Assembly: GCF_003611675.1 (NCBI RefSeq)
Contig: NZ_RAWA01000024.1
Location: forward strand, 1 to 51,056
From: Corallococcus sp. CA053C
GTDB taxonomy: Bacteria; Myxococcota; Myxococcia; Myxococcales; Myxococcaceae
DNA length: 51,056 nt
Direction of reading: 5' to 3'
Part shown: piece after piece, positions 40,479 through 48,801 of the stretch
Position numbering within the stretch: position 1 is the stretch's first letter
How the letters are laid out: each line of letters begins with the position of its first letter
Notes under the pieces: generated by a model
The model's database searches: none
Told to the model about the DNA's origin: nothing
Seen by the model: the letters and a program-made list of their open reading frames with translations, nothing else
Made by a program: the position numbers and the translations under genes

Positions 40479-41813
40479 TCAGGGCCGGTACCGCTCCACC
40501 TCATGGAAAAACTGCGTGAGCGAGTAGTCCAACAGCGACTGGCGGGACTGCATGTACCGGCGGGCGCGGAGGAAGGGCAGCCAGACGCGCTTGCCCACCC
40601 GCACCTGGGACTCTTCCACCTTCTGCCGCAGCACCCACGTCCCGCCCAACCGCCGCACCAGCACGTCCCCCAGGTAGGCCCCCAGCGCCGGAGCTGTGTG
40701 ACTGTCGATGAGTTCGCGCGTGTACCGCTCCGGGAAGTTCTCCCGCCAGAAGTAGAAGTCGAGGTCCGTGAGGGACTCGGCCGTCTCGTCCATGATGGAG
40801 GGCACCTTGGTGTGCAGTGCCGCCACGAGGCCTTCGGACAAGTCGCCGTAGGACTCGAGGACGCGCTTCGGATTCGCCACGTCCGAGGGGAGGGCCATCG
40901 GCAGCCACTCCTCCGGCTCGGGTGGCCGGAAGGCGTTGAGTTCGGCAATCTTCTGTTGCCGCTCGCTGATGGCGAACTCGTCTGGCAAACGCGAGAGCAG
41001 CGGCGCCAGGTTAGGGTGGAAGCGGGGCTCCACAGGGGCGAGCGCTGCGCTGCGCTCCTTCAGCCCGCGCAGCACCGTGTCGAAGTCGAGGTCCGGCCGC
41101 AGGTGGACATGGGCACGGGCCTGCGCCACGCGTGCATCCTCACTGGCGAAGTCGGCGGCAGTGGGCCTCAGCACCAGGAGGACGGAGCCATTGGGCAGTT
41201 CCTCCACGAGGTGCGCAGGAGTCGAGAGCATCCGCTCACGACCCACGCTCTCCACGAGATGGGGGCCGAAGACGTTCAGCCAGCACACCTCGTAGACCTT
41301 GTCGAACCCATCTCGCTGCGTGACTTCGTCGTCACGACCAAAGTTGGGGGAGTCCGTGAACTGCTCGTCCGCCATGCTATGAGCGGATGCGTACGAGACA
41401 ACACACTGAGACGCCCAAGCACGAACCATCTTCACAAATTCGCCGCACCGCTCAGCGTCCATGAAACGGATGAGCGGCTGCACATCGAACCAGACGGAGA
41501 TTTCGACAGGCCGGCAAGAGAGCCAGACATCAAGACCTAGCTCTATCGCGGGAGGCTCCGTTCGGAACAGCGCAACAGAAGTACTGTTCCCTTCGCGGCG
41601 CTCTTCCAATGCTTTCCGGACTGATGCTCTCGAATACTTCCGGTGCCGTAGGCCTCGAACAACATTGGGCATCGCGTCGCCAGCATACGATTCGAGAGCC
41701 TGGAAGAATGGTTCGAACGAATCCTCGAATCTCCCCTGATATGCAAGGCTCCCCTTGAGAGAAAGCCGCAGACGATCACCTACCACCAGGTCGTGAAAAC
41801 CCAGAATCTTCAT
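40479..41813 (-). CDS. orphan immunity protein (full-length copy 2)
   Basis: 444 residues, the same length as the copy at 22761-24095 and alignable throughout. The first about 160 residues have diverged (MKILGFHDLVVGDRLRLSLKG against MSLLTLRDLDAEDSLRLSFDG), while the C-terminal two thirds are nearly identical (STPAHLVEELPNGSVLLVLRPTAADFAS in both). The frame is fully open, so selection has kept it although its toxin partner is only a fragment. It probably protects against a related toxin made by other strains. It overlaps the toxin remnant by 4 nt exactly as in copy 1. Confidence 0.8.
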   Translation of the reverse strand: MKILGFHDLVVGDRLRLSLKGSLAYQGRFEDSFEPFFQALESYAGDAMPNVVRGLRHRKYSRASVRKALEERREGNSTSVALFRTEPPAIELGLDVWLSCRPVEISVWFDVQPLIRFMDAERCGEFVKMVRAWASQCVVSYASAHSMADEQFTDSPNFGRDDEVTQRDGFDKVYEVCWLNVFGPHLVESVGRERMLSTPAHLVEELPNGSVLLVLRPTAADFASEDARVAQARAHVHLRPDLDFDTVLRGLKERSAALAPVEPRFHPNLAPLLSRLPDEFAISERQQKIAELNAFRPPEPEEWLPMALPSDVANPKRVLESYGDLSEGLVAALHTKVPSIMDETAESLTDLDFYFWRENFPERYTRELIDSHTAPALGAYLGDVLVRRLGGTWVLRQKVEESQVRVGKRVWLPFLRARRYMQSRQSLLDYSLTQFFHEVERYRP

Positions 41814-42102
41814 TCGACCAGCACCTCCACTCCTTCAACTTTACGCTTTGCAGTCGCTATCGCAGCCCTCACCATCTTGGGGTCCTTGGGCAAGAGTGGC
41901 CCTTCCTCATAAACAAGGCGGACCCTTTGGACGTGCGCCTGCTGCCTGATTCCCTTCCGAAGGATATTCAACGTCTCCCCGTAATACCTCAGGGCGTGGC
42001 CCGCGTCCGTAGTCATCTGGGCCGCCAATGCATCCCGGTCGGTCAGCTTAAAGTCCCGACTCTTGAAGCTGAACGTCTCCACGCGGGGTATTGCGCCAGC
42101 AG
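40479..42102. repeat. direct repeat copy 2: immunity gene plus toxin tip (1,624 bp)
   Basis: Matches 22761-24384 in gene order, orientation and exact length, from the immunity stop codon to GCGCCAGCAG (42093-42102). The two copies lie about 17.7 kb apart as direct repeats. Beyond 42102 the sequence is unrelated to the toxin gene. Confidence 0.9.
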
Positions 42103-42112
42103 AGGTGGGCAT
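41810..42112 (-). pseudogene. orphan C-terminal tip of the lipoprotein toxin
   Basis: The open frame encodes RVETFSFKSRDFKLTDRDALAAQM through to VEGVEVLVE, homologous to the last about 90 residues of the toxin at 24092-26290. It lacks the lipoprotein signal, the delivery region and the half of the nuclease domain holding the putative catalytic Asp. Homology ends at 42102, and upstream sequence is unrelated. An ATG at 42112 could start a 100-residue peptide but has no obvious Shine-Dalgarno sequence. It is probably inactive, but it could serve as a recombination donor of a new toxin tip. Confidence 0.8.
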
Positions 42113-42189
42113 GGCTCCCAGCCGTGGTCAGCGCGGCTCGGACGGCCTCTGCGTCCTGCGCCAGTCCCTGTGCGAAGGATTCCACTGCG

Positions 42190-42288
42190 CGCGCGGGCGA
42201 AGGGCAACCGGCCGTAAGCGGCCAGTCCTGAGCGCTCAGGATTCGCGATCCGCTTGGCCGACCCGGATGCGGTCCGTTGCCCCGGCCC
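42190..42288 (-). repeat. right 99-bp inverted repeat (copy R)
   Basis: Reverse complement of copy L with 9 mismatches and no gaps. It holds a perfect 14-bp palindrome CCTGAGCGCTCAGG and the dyad GGCCGCTTACGGCC. Its outer end at 42288 lies directly against the shortened lipoprotein frame that begins at 42296. Confidence 0.92.
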
Positions 42289-42295
42289 ATGACAG

Positions 42296-42697
42296 GTGTC
42301 GCTCGTTGCGTTGAGCGGGTGCTCCCTGTTCCATCGCTCGACGCGCCCACCGCATGCGCCTCCCGAAGAGGCCCAGAAGTTCGTCTTCCCGCCCCTCCTC
42401 TTTCAGGAGGGCCGGACAACACTCCTCAGTGGAGACATCGCGACCGCCGTCCAGCTCGCGATGGATGACTTCCTCCCCTTGGACCGCAAGCCGCCCAAGG
42501 ACGCAACGCCGGTCGAGCTGTGCCTCTTCCGGCGCGACATCTATCAGGTGTCGGTGGAGCAGCTGCCGGACGGCATCGTCCTGGTCGGCATCTACGCGCA
42601 CACCGAAATTTGCGACCCGAACGACACCGCCACGGATGCCGGCGGACTCTACGCCGTCGATGTGCGACGCGGCCTCATCGTCGCTCAACAGCGGTAG
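42296..42697 (+). CDS. lipoprotein-like protein, apparently 5'-truncated at the repeat
   Basis: 133 codons from GTG 42296. The frame opens VSLVALSGCSLFHRSTRPP, with LSGC fitting a lipobox, but only eight residues precede the Cys. An in-frame TGA sits at 42290-42292, right at the end of the repeat. A normal lipoprotein signal would be 15-25 residues, so the start was probably removed. The mature part (QKFVFPPLLFQEGRTTLLSGDIATAVQLAMDDFLP, RRDIYQVSVEQLPDGIVLVGIYAHTEIC) is intact and well folded in appearance. The family is unnamed to me. Export is doubtful in this form. Confidence 0.6.
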   Translation: MSLVALSGCSLFHRSTRPPHAPPEEAQKFVFPPLLFQEGRTTLLSGDIATAVQLAMDDFLPLDRKPPKDATPVELCLFRRDIYQVSVEQLPDGIVLVGIYAHTEICDPNDTATDAGGLYAVDVRRGLIVAQQR

Positions 42698-42857
42698 GGA
42701 TTCGGTGAGCGTCAAGGTCATAGTCGCGTGAAAGGGTTCAGTTCAGCTCCTGCACTTCCGATGAGGGGTTGCGGCGCACGGGGCCCTGACACACGGACAT
42801 GGACGCCTCCTGGGACTGCCCCCGGCGGGCGAAGCCCAGGGTGCCTTCACGCTCCAT

Positions 42858-43400
42858 TCACAGCTTCCCGCGTACCAATACGGTCCGGTGGCCCAACCGC
42901 TGCGACACTTCTCGCACGAAGCCCTCGGACAAGGGCGGCCAGTTCCAGAACGTGAACCCCAGGTTGCCGAAGCCCCACGGGAACTCGCCGCTCCAATCGG
43001 TCAAGCGATCTGCCTGCTGACATTCGGGGCAGTTGAACACCGCGTCGTCGTTGCCCTTGTACCAATCATCCACGGCGTCAGACCATCCATCATCCTCGGG
43101 TTCGACTCGGGCCCCACAGGCGCGGCACGTCAACTCACATCCGATGTTGAAGAAGACGGTGCGTCCCGTGTTGATCTCCAGGCCGTTGACATCCGGGCTC
43201 CAGAAATCCGCATCGGGACTCTCCAACGCGGCCTGTTGCCCGACTCCGGGCCGATGGCCTGGACTCCCCAGCGCGCAGTCCGACAGCCCGGGCTCGATGA
43301 TCGTCCGCGCGACAAGCCATTCCCTGACCCGTGAAGCCAGGAGGGGCGCGTCGTCTGATGAGACATCTTTGTCGACAATGATTTGAAAGCAGTCACCCAT
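42858..43400 (-). CDS. zinc-ribbon hypothetical protein
   Basis: A 180-residue cytoplasmic protein. CRACG (with upstream C in IGCELTC) and CPECQ, 35-40 residues apart, form a CxxC...CxxC zinc ribbon. Flanking segments are acidic and Trp-rich (DDGWSDAVDDWYKGNDD, LTDWSGEFPWGFGNLGFTFWNWPPL). ATG 43400 (MGDCFQIIVDKDVSSDD) is chosen because codons before it belong to a long antisense shadow of the gene at 43503. Similar zinc-ribbon proteins are widespread with no assigned role. An immunity function in this toxin-rich area is possible but unsupported. Confidence 0.7.
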   Translation of the reverse strand: MGDCFQIIVDKDVSSDDAPLLASRVREWLVARTIIEPGLSDCALGSPGHRPGVGQQAALESPDADFWSPDVNGLEINTGRTVFFNIGCELTCRACGARVEPEDDGWSDAVDDWYKGNDDAVFNCPECQQADRLTDWSGEFPWGFGNLGFTFWNWPPLSEGFVREVSQRLGHRTVLVRGKL

Positions 43401-43502
43401 GCTGAAAGCGTAGTCACTCTGGAACGACGCCGACAACCGACGTTCCAGACCCGGGCCTCGCACCCCGGCTATGGTCCTGGGTTCCTCCTTCCCCAGGCGC
43501 CC

Positions 43503-45296
43503 ATGGCCCTCAAGCAATGGCTCCCCCTCGTCGCGCTCGCCACGACCTCGCTCCTGCCTCACCTGGCCCGGGCGAACACCCTCTACGGAGCCTGGCAGGG
43601 CTCGGGCGGCCAGAGTCCTTCCAGTCCGGCCAACCGGGTGTTCCTGCTCGACGCGCCGTCCACCGGCACCCCGGTGGTCTTCACGCTGACCTCGTCGGCG
43701 GATGCCTGGCTCTACCTCCTGGACGCGAACGGGACCGTGCTCGCCCAGGACAACAACAGCGGCGGCGGCACGAACGCGCGGCTCTCCGTCACGCTGCCCG
43801 CCGGGAGCTTCAAGGTCGTCGCGGCGACCGCGCTCTCCAACCAAAGCGCCGAGTTCTCCCTGAGCGCGGACTCGCTGCCCCTGCGCTATCCCAAGGCCCT
43901 GGAGGTCAAACCCTGGAGCCGCTTCACCTGGGTCTACGATGATCACGGCACCGGCGCGACGAATGACATCTCCGTCTGGCGCCCCGACCTCTCCCTGACG
44001 CCGGGCTTCTTCTCCCTGGGCGACGTCGCCATGCCCAACCGGGGACAGGCCCCCGCGACGACCTTCCTCGTGCGCGGCGAGGGCGACCTCCTGGCGCGGC
44101 CGTCCAACTACACCTGGATCTGGAGCGACTCCGGCTCGGGCGGCACGCACGACGTGTCCTTCTGGGAACCCGTGGCACCCGCGGGCTACACCTGCCTGGG
44201 CCATGTCGCCGTGCTGGGCTACTCCAAGCCCTCCACCGACCTCATCCGCTGCGTGCGCAGCGAATACGTCCTGCCCGCCAACCCCGCGTGGCTCTGGGAC
44301 GACAGCGGCTCCGGCGCCAACGACGACATCGGCGTGTGGCAGGCGATAACGCGCGACCACCGGGGCCTGCCCGCCTCCACCTTCGTCTCCCGTCCCAGCC
44401 ACGGCGACACCGGCGGCAACCGTTACTGGGCCCTCAACAAGAGCGCCACGTCCAACGCGGAGCTGCGGGGCCAGCCGGTGGACGCGCAGACCGTCGCCGC
44501 GTTCGCGCCGCGCATCTGGCTCCACCCGGACGAGTCCTACTTCCCGTCCTCCACGCAGTTCCACCTGGCCAACGTCCACGAGGAGAACGGCCACCTCGTG
44601 ACGAACCAGGCGCTGGGCTGTGACTCCTGCACGGATCCGCAGTTCCTGGACGGCCAGCGGCCCAACCAGACATCGGTGCCTGTCTACGCGCAGCTCATCG
44701 CTCGCACCCAGGGCGGCCAGCCGACGAACGTGACCGACGTGCTGTATTGGAGCTTCTACCCCTACAACAATGGCAAGCGCGTGTGCATCGGCTGGTACTC
44801 GCCCTGGGGCTGCGCGGGGGGCTACTCCACCTTCGGCAACCACGTGGGCGACTGGGAACACCTCACCGTGCGCTTCATCGACGGGCGCCCCGCGCGGGTC
44901 TACCTGAGCCAGCACGCCAACGGGCAGGACTTCGCCTTCGGCGACAAGGCGGTCTTCTTCACGGGCTGGCACCCGGAGGTCTTCTCCGCCCAGGGCTCGC
45001 ACGGCCTCTACCCGGACGCGGCCCGCCACATCTACGAAACCATCTTCAACGGGGACTTCCTCGCGGACGACACCGGCGCGGGGCTCGCGTGGGACGCCTG
45101 GAACAACCTGGTGGTCATCCCCTGGCAGCCGGCCGGCAGCTACACGGGCAGCCTGGCCTGGATGAACCTCACGGCGTACTGGGGCAACCCGGAGGGCGGC
45201 TGTGACAACCCCACGGGCTACTGCGTGAACAGCGGGGGGCCGTCCCCGCTGCGCAACCGGTCGGTGTACCAGCCGGAGTACATGACCCTGGAGTAG
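43503..45296 (+). CDS. secreted Vps62-like protein with N-terminal PPC-type domain
   Basis: A 597-residue exported protein. The signal peptide (LPLVALATTSLLPHLARA) is followed by a pre-peptidase C-terminal-like sandwich at about residues 30-135 (FTLTSSADAWLYLLDANGTVLAQDNNSGGG). Two or three repeats of the W-x-W/Y-D-D/S-G-x-G pattern follow (FTWVYDDHGTGATNDISVW, YTWIWSDSGSGGTHDVSFW, AWLWDDSGSGANDDIGVW). The C-terminal half (APRIWLHPDESYFPSSTQFHL, VLYWSFYPYNNGKR, NHVGDWEHLTVRF) matches the Vps62 family otherwise known from fungi, plants and some bacteria. ATG 43503 begins the signal peptide. Function unknown, probably extracellular. Confidence 0.82.
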   Translation: MALKQWLPLVALATTSLLPHLARANTLYGAWQGSGGQSPSSPANRVFLLDAPSTGTPVVFTLTSSADAWLYLLDANGTVLAQDNNSGGGTNARLSVTLPAGSFKVVAATALSNQSAEFSLSADSLPLRYPKALEVKPWSRFTWVYDDHGTGATNDISVWRPDLSLTPGFFSLGDVAMPNRGQAPATTFLVRGEGDLLARPSNYTWIWSDSGSGGTHDVSFWEPVAPAGYTCLGHVAVLGYSKPSTDLIRCVRSEYVLPANPAWLWDDSGSGANDDIGVWQAITRDHRGLPASTFVSRPSHGDTGGNRYWALNKSATSNAELRGQPVDAQTVAAFAPRIWLHPDESYFPSSTQFHLANVHEENGHLVTNQALGCDSCTDPQFLDGQRPNQTSVPVYAQLIARTQGGQPTNVTDVLYWSFYPYNNGKRVCIGWYSPWGCAGGYSTFGNHVGDWEHLTVRFIDGRPARVYLSQHANGQDFAFGDKAVFFTGWHPEVFSAQGSHGLYPDAARHIYETIFNGDFLADDTGAGLAWDAWNNLVVIPWQPAGSYTGSLAWMNLTAYWGNPEGGCDNPTGYCVNSGGPSPLRNRSVYQPEYMTLE

Positions 45297-45308
45297 GGTG
45301 GGGGCGCC

Positions 45309-46103
45309 ATGAGCGAGAGCCACAACGGGACGGCGCCCACGCTGACCATCGAGGTGAAGGACCTCCACAAATCCTTCGGCGGGCAGGCGGCCCTGCGGGG
45401 CGTGGACCTCGTGGTGCCGGAGGGCACCACCTGCGTGCTGATGGGGGTCTCCGGTTCGGGCAAGACCGTGCTGATGAAGCACATCATGGGCCTGATGCGT
45501 CCGGACCGGGGCGTGGTGCTCGTGGACGGGGAAGAGGTGGCGCGGATGAACGAACCCGCGCTCAACCAGATGCGCCGCAAGCTGGGCATCCTCTTCCAGG
45601 CCAACGCCCTGTTCGACTCGCTCAACGTCTTCGACAACGTGGCGTTCCCGCTGCGCGAGCGCACCCAGACGCCCGAGGACGAAATCACCCGCACGGTGAA
45701 CCAGACGCTGGAAAAAGTCGGCCTGTCGCACGCCGCCACGCGCTTCCCAGGCGAGCTGTCCGGCGGCATGCAGAAGCGCGTGGGCTTCGCGCGCGCGACC
45801 ATCCTCCAGCCGAAAATCCTCCTCTACGACGACCCCACCGCCGGCCTGGATCCGCTCACCACGGCCGCCGTCAACGAGATCATCACCAAGGGCAAGCAGC
45901 AGCTGGGCGCCACGTCGCTGGTCATCACCCCCGACGTGGCGTCCGCCTTCGGCACCGCCGACAACCTGGCCCTCATGCACGAGGGCCGCGTCGTCGAGTA
46001 CGGCCCGCCGGACCACTTCAAGCAGTCCCAGCACCCGGAGGTGAAGGCCTTCCTGCGCAACTGGCTGCGCCGCCGCTCCGAACAGCGCCCGCCCCCGGCC
46101 TGA
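45309..46103 (+). CDS. ABC transporter ATP-binding protein, MlaF-like
   Basis: A 264-residue ATPase: Walker A GVSGSGKT, Q-loop in LFQANALFDSLNVFDNVAFPLRE, signature LSGGMQKR, Walker B ILLYDDPTAGLDP. The Q-loop segment LFDSLNVFDNVAFPLRE and the C-terminal FLRNWL are typical of MlaF/Mkl ATPases, which energise MCE-type phospholipid transport. The D-loop and H-loop differ from consensus (LVITPDVASAF, with Pro where the switch His is expected). No permease or MCE protein gene is adjacent. It starts 12 bp after the Vps62-like gene, so the two may share a transcript. Confidence 0.88.
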   Translation: MSESHNGTAPTLTIEVKDLHKSFGGQAALRGVDLVVPEGTTCVLMGVSGSGKTVLMKHIMGLMRPDRGVVLVDGEEVARMNEPALNQMRRKLGILFQANALFDSLNVFDNVAFPLRERTQTPEDEITRTVNQTLEKVGLSHAATRFPGELSGGMQKRVGFARATILQPKILLYDDPTAGLDPLTTAAVNEIITKGKQQLGATSLVITPDVASAFGTADNLALMHEGRVVEYGPPDHFKQSQHPEVKAFLRNWLRRRSEQRPPPA

Positions 46104-46136
46104 GAACCGGGGACGGACACAGGCCCTGTCAGGTGG

Positions 46137-46787
46137 CTACTGGCAGGTGATGCCGGGCAGGCCCCGGTACGCACCCTGCGCGGTCCAGCGCGTGTAGGGC
46201 GTGCCGCAGGAGCCGGCGTACGGGTCATCCGTGCCGTAGCCCGGGACCCAGTACTCGAAGTGCAGGTGAGGGCCGGTGGAGGCGCCGGACGAACCCACGC
46301 GGGCAATCCAGTTGCCGCACGTCAGCGTCGTACCGCGCGCGAACTGCTGCGTGTATGCCTTCAGGTGCCAGTACCAGGTCTGCGTGTTGTCCGGGTGTCG
46401 CATGATGATGTAGTTGGCCGTGTAGAGGCCGCAGGCCGCGTAGGGATTGGCCTGGTCCCAGTAGTTGCACCGGTCGTAATACCCATCCACCGACGCCTCG
46501 ACGTAGCCGCGCGCCGCGTTCATCGCCCAGACGCCGTAGTCCATCTTGCTGAACCCGCCCACCAGCGCGTAGTCCGTGCCGGTGTGCCCGCTGTAGCGCA
46601 CGCCGCCGCAGGCGTAGTCCCTGCCGCCGTAGTCCTTGTAGGCGCTCACCGTGCAGCCGCCGTTGCCACACTGGTCCGCGAGCTGCGACGCGGGAAAGCG
46701 GAACATCGTCTGGGCGGAGGACACCGCCGGCAGGGCCAGCAGCATGATGGCCAGCGCCAGGGTGAGAGGCTTCATCGTCGCGCGCAT
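46137..46787 (-). CDS. secreted M23-family peptidase
   Basis: 216 residues with a signal peptide (LTLALAIMLLALPAVSSAQ). The LytM/M23 zinc motifs are visible: GHTGTDYAL (H-x3-D) and TGPHLHFEYW (H-x-H). Six or more Cys (QCGNGGC, YACGGV, RCNYW, ACGLY, TCGNW, SCGTP) suggest a disulfide-stabilised extracellular lytic enzyme of the AlgMsp/predatory type. It lacks a separate binding domain. The start (TGATG overlap with the upstream stop) shows coupling to the beta-propeller gene. It would cleave peptidoglycan cross-bridges of its own wall or of prey. Confidence 0.88.
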   Translation of the reverse strand: MRATMKPLTLALAIMLLALPAVSSAQTMFRFPASQLADQCGNGGCTVSAYKDYGGRDYACGGVRYSGHTGTDYALVGGFSKMDYGVWAMNAARGYVEASVDGYYDRCNYWDQANPYAACGLYTANYIIMRHPDNTQTWYWHLKAYTQQFARGTTLTCGNWIARVGSSGASTGPHLHFEYWVPGYGTDDPYAGSCGTPYTRWTAQGAYRGLPGITCQ

Positions 46788-47653
46788 CACTTCCCACCTT
46801 CCACATCCGGAGCCGCCTGGCCCGTCCGCACGTTGAGCTTCCAGAAGGCGCCGCCGCCGCCGTTGTAGCGAAGCACGTCGTCGCTCAACCACTCCATGTG
46901 GTGCGTGGAGACGGGCGGGGGCACGAACTCCTTCGGAGGGCCGCCGAACAGCATCCAGTTCTCCAGCCCCACGTTGGTGAGCTGCTTCGCCTCCGCGCCC
47001 TCCACCGTCGTCACGTAGAACGACGCCACGCTGGTGCGGCCGGACACGAACACCACCGTCCTGCCGTCGGGGGAGATGCTGGGCGTCGCGTCCACGCCGG
47101 GCCCGTCCGCCAACACCTTCACGCGGCCGTTCAGGTCGATGATGCCCACCGCCGTCTCATGCGGCCCCTCGCTGCTCATCAAGAGCGTGGCCACCAGCGC
47201 GTCACCCTTCGCCGTGGGGAACAGGTCGCCGCCCACGCCCCGGGCCAGCAGCCGGTCCTTGCCGTTCGCGTCGCGAATGCGCAGCGTGCCCTCGCCATCC
47301 AGCAGCGCCACGTCCGCGCCCACCGTGCGCGCCTCGCGGTACTTGAACTCGCGGTCCACCACGCGCACCGCGCCGGTCGACTCGTCGTACTTCACGATGG
47401 CCAGCAGCGGCAGCTCGTCCGTGCCCAGCGGCTCCGACGGAATCTCCGCGACGACGCCCGCCAGCATTCCCCGGCCCTGGCCGAAGAGGTGGACGAAGCG
47501 GGCCTTGGGCCCGAACTCCTTCGCGACGGCGGGGACCAGGGACTCTCGCGCCTTGGTGACACGGCGCAGGTCCGCCGGGTTCATGCGGTCCGCCGCCAGG
47601 ACGCTGGTGGCTGCCAGCGTCACAACGGTGAGCGTCAGCAATTGCTTTTTCAT
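46787..47653 (-). CDS. exported TolB/PD40-like beta-propeller protein
   Basis: A 288-residue exported protein (signal QLLTLTVVTLAATSVLAAD). Repeated strand motifs include GVDATPSISPDGRTVVFVSGRTSVASFYVTTVEGAEAKQLT, a standard PD40/TolB-type blade, then MEWLSDDVLRYNGGGGAFWKLNV. It probably forms a partial propeller of three to five blades. GGAG 5 nt before ATG 47653 supports the start. The stop overlaps the M23 peptidase start by 1 nt. The pair may work together, for example as inhibitor or chaperone and enzyme, which is inference from coupling. Confidence 0.75.
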   Translation of the reverse strand: MKKQLLTLTVVTLAATSVLAADRMNPADLRRVTKARESLVPAVAKEFGPKARFVHLFGQGRGMLAGVVAEIPSEPLGTDELPLLAIVKYDESTGAVRVVDREFKYREARTVGADVALLDGEGTLRIRDANGKDRLLARGVGGDLFPTAKGDALVATLLMSSEGPHETAVGIIDLNGRVKVLADGPGVDATPSISPDGRTVVFVSGRTSVASFYVTTVEGAEAKQLTNVGLENWMLFGGPPKEFVPPPVSTHHMEWLSDDVLRYNGGGGAFWKLNVRTGQAAPDVEGGK

Positions 47654-47839
47654 CTCACTCCAGGGGAAGGGGAAACCATCGAGGGGGAAATGTGACGACA
47701 GGGTTTTCTTGTGACCCGGGAACGAGTTGCTTGGAAAGTGGCTATTTCTGGGAGATGGAAAGTTGAAGTCCCGGCGGGTGGCTGTGGCAGACTGTGGCGG
47801 CCTGGAGCCGGCAGGTCTGTGATTGACGAGGGTGTCTTC

Positions 47840-48796
47840 ATGTCCCGCCGCAAGCTCCGCCGTGCCTTCTCCCGCCTGTTGCTCCTCGCGCCTGTCTCCA
47901 CGTTGGGGATGGCGTGTTCCTCGACGTGGGGCTGCGAGTCGGGTTCCCCGCAGCAGGAGACGCGCCCCATCGCCAACATCCCGTTGAGCGACGGAGGCAC
48001 GGCCACGGCGGACATGCCTTGCGAGGAGCTGTGCGCGCTGGTGGGTGGCACCACGCCGTGTTCGCTCCACCGCACCTCCGAGGCGCTCCCCGAGCCCGAC
48101 GAGGTGAGCTGCGAGATGCGCTACCTCTGCGAGGGGCGCCGACCGGAGGGGCTGTGCAGCGATGGCGCGGTGGCGGGTGGGGCACCGGAGCTCGGGGCCC
48201 TCTTCGCGAAGATGGCGCACCTGGAGGCCGCGTCCGTGCCGGCCTTCGAGCGGCTCGCGGACGAGCTGTCCGCGCACGGCGCGCCGGAGCGACTGGTGCG
48301 GGCGGCGCGTCGCTCCGCGGGGGAGGAGGTGCGGCACGCGCGCGTGATGGAGGCCCTGGCGGTCCGGCATGGGGCCGCGATGCCGGAGCTCACGGTGGCG
48401 CCGTTCCAGCACCGGTCTCTGGAGGCGCTCGCCCTCGAGAACGCGGTGGAGGGCTGCGTGCGGGAGACGTTCGGCGCGCTGCTCGCCCAATGGCAGGCGC
48501 GGTGCGCGGAGGACGCGGCGGTGCGCGAATCACTGGGCACCATCGCGCCGGACGAGCTGCGGCACGCGGAGCTGTCCTGGGCCATCGACGCGTGGGCGCT
48601 GGGCCGGCTCTCCTCCGAAGCGCGGGCGCGGGTGGAGGCGGCGCGCAGTGAGGCGTGGCTCGCGCTGGAGCGTGACGCGGAGGCGAGCCTCCTTCCGGGA
48701 GCGGTGGCCCGTACGTCCGGGCTGCCCTCGGCGCAGGTGGCCCGGCGGCTGGTGCGGGAGCTGGCGCGGGCGTTGACGGCGCCGCTGCCCGTGTAG
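47840..48796 (+). CDS. ferritin-like domain lipoprotein
   Basis: A 318-residue exported protein. The signal LLLLAPVSTLGMAC fits a lipoprotein, with further Cys nearby (STWGCESG, MPCEELCALVGG, CSLHRT, YLCEGR). Residues about 115-318 form a four-helix ferritin-like bundle with the di-iron ligands expected from spacing: E in EAASVPAFERL, E-x-x-H in GEEVRHARVME, E in LENAVEGCVRETFG, and E-x-x-H in PDELRHAELSW. Ferritin-like lipoproteins of this kind occur in myxobacteria with unknown substrates. ATG 47840 is the family-like start. The TetR gene follows 5 bp later. Confidence 0.78.
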   Translation: MSRRKLRRAFSRLLLLAPVSTLGMACSSTWGCESGSPQQETRPIANIPLSDGGTATADMPCEELCALVGGTTPCSLHRTSEALPEPDEVSCEMRYLCEGRRPEGLCSDGAVAGGAPELGALFAKMAHLEAASVPAFERLADELSAHGAPERLVRAARRSAGEEVRHARVMEALAVRHGAAMPELTVAPFQHRSLEALALENAVEGCVRETFGALLAQWQARCAEDAAVRESLGTIAPDELRHAELSWAIDAWALGRLSSEARARVEAARSEAWLALERDAEASLLPGAVARTSGLPSAQVARRLVRELARALTAPLPV

Positions 48797-48801
48797 CGCG
48801 T

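Noticed and set aside
42858-46034. A 1,058-codon open frame on the minus strand
   Set aside because: Only its last 180 codons are a credible protein (the zinc-ribbon gene). The rest is antisense to the Vps62-like and ABC genes.
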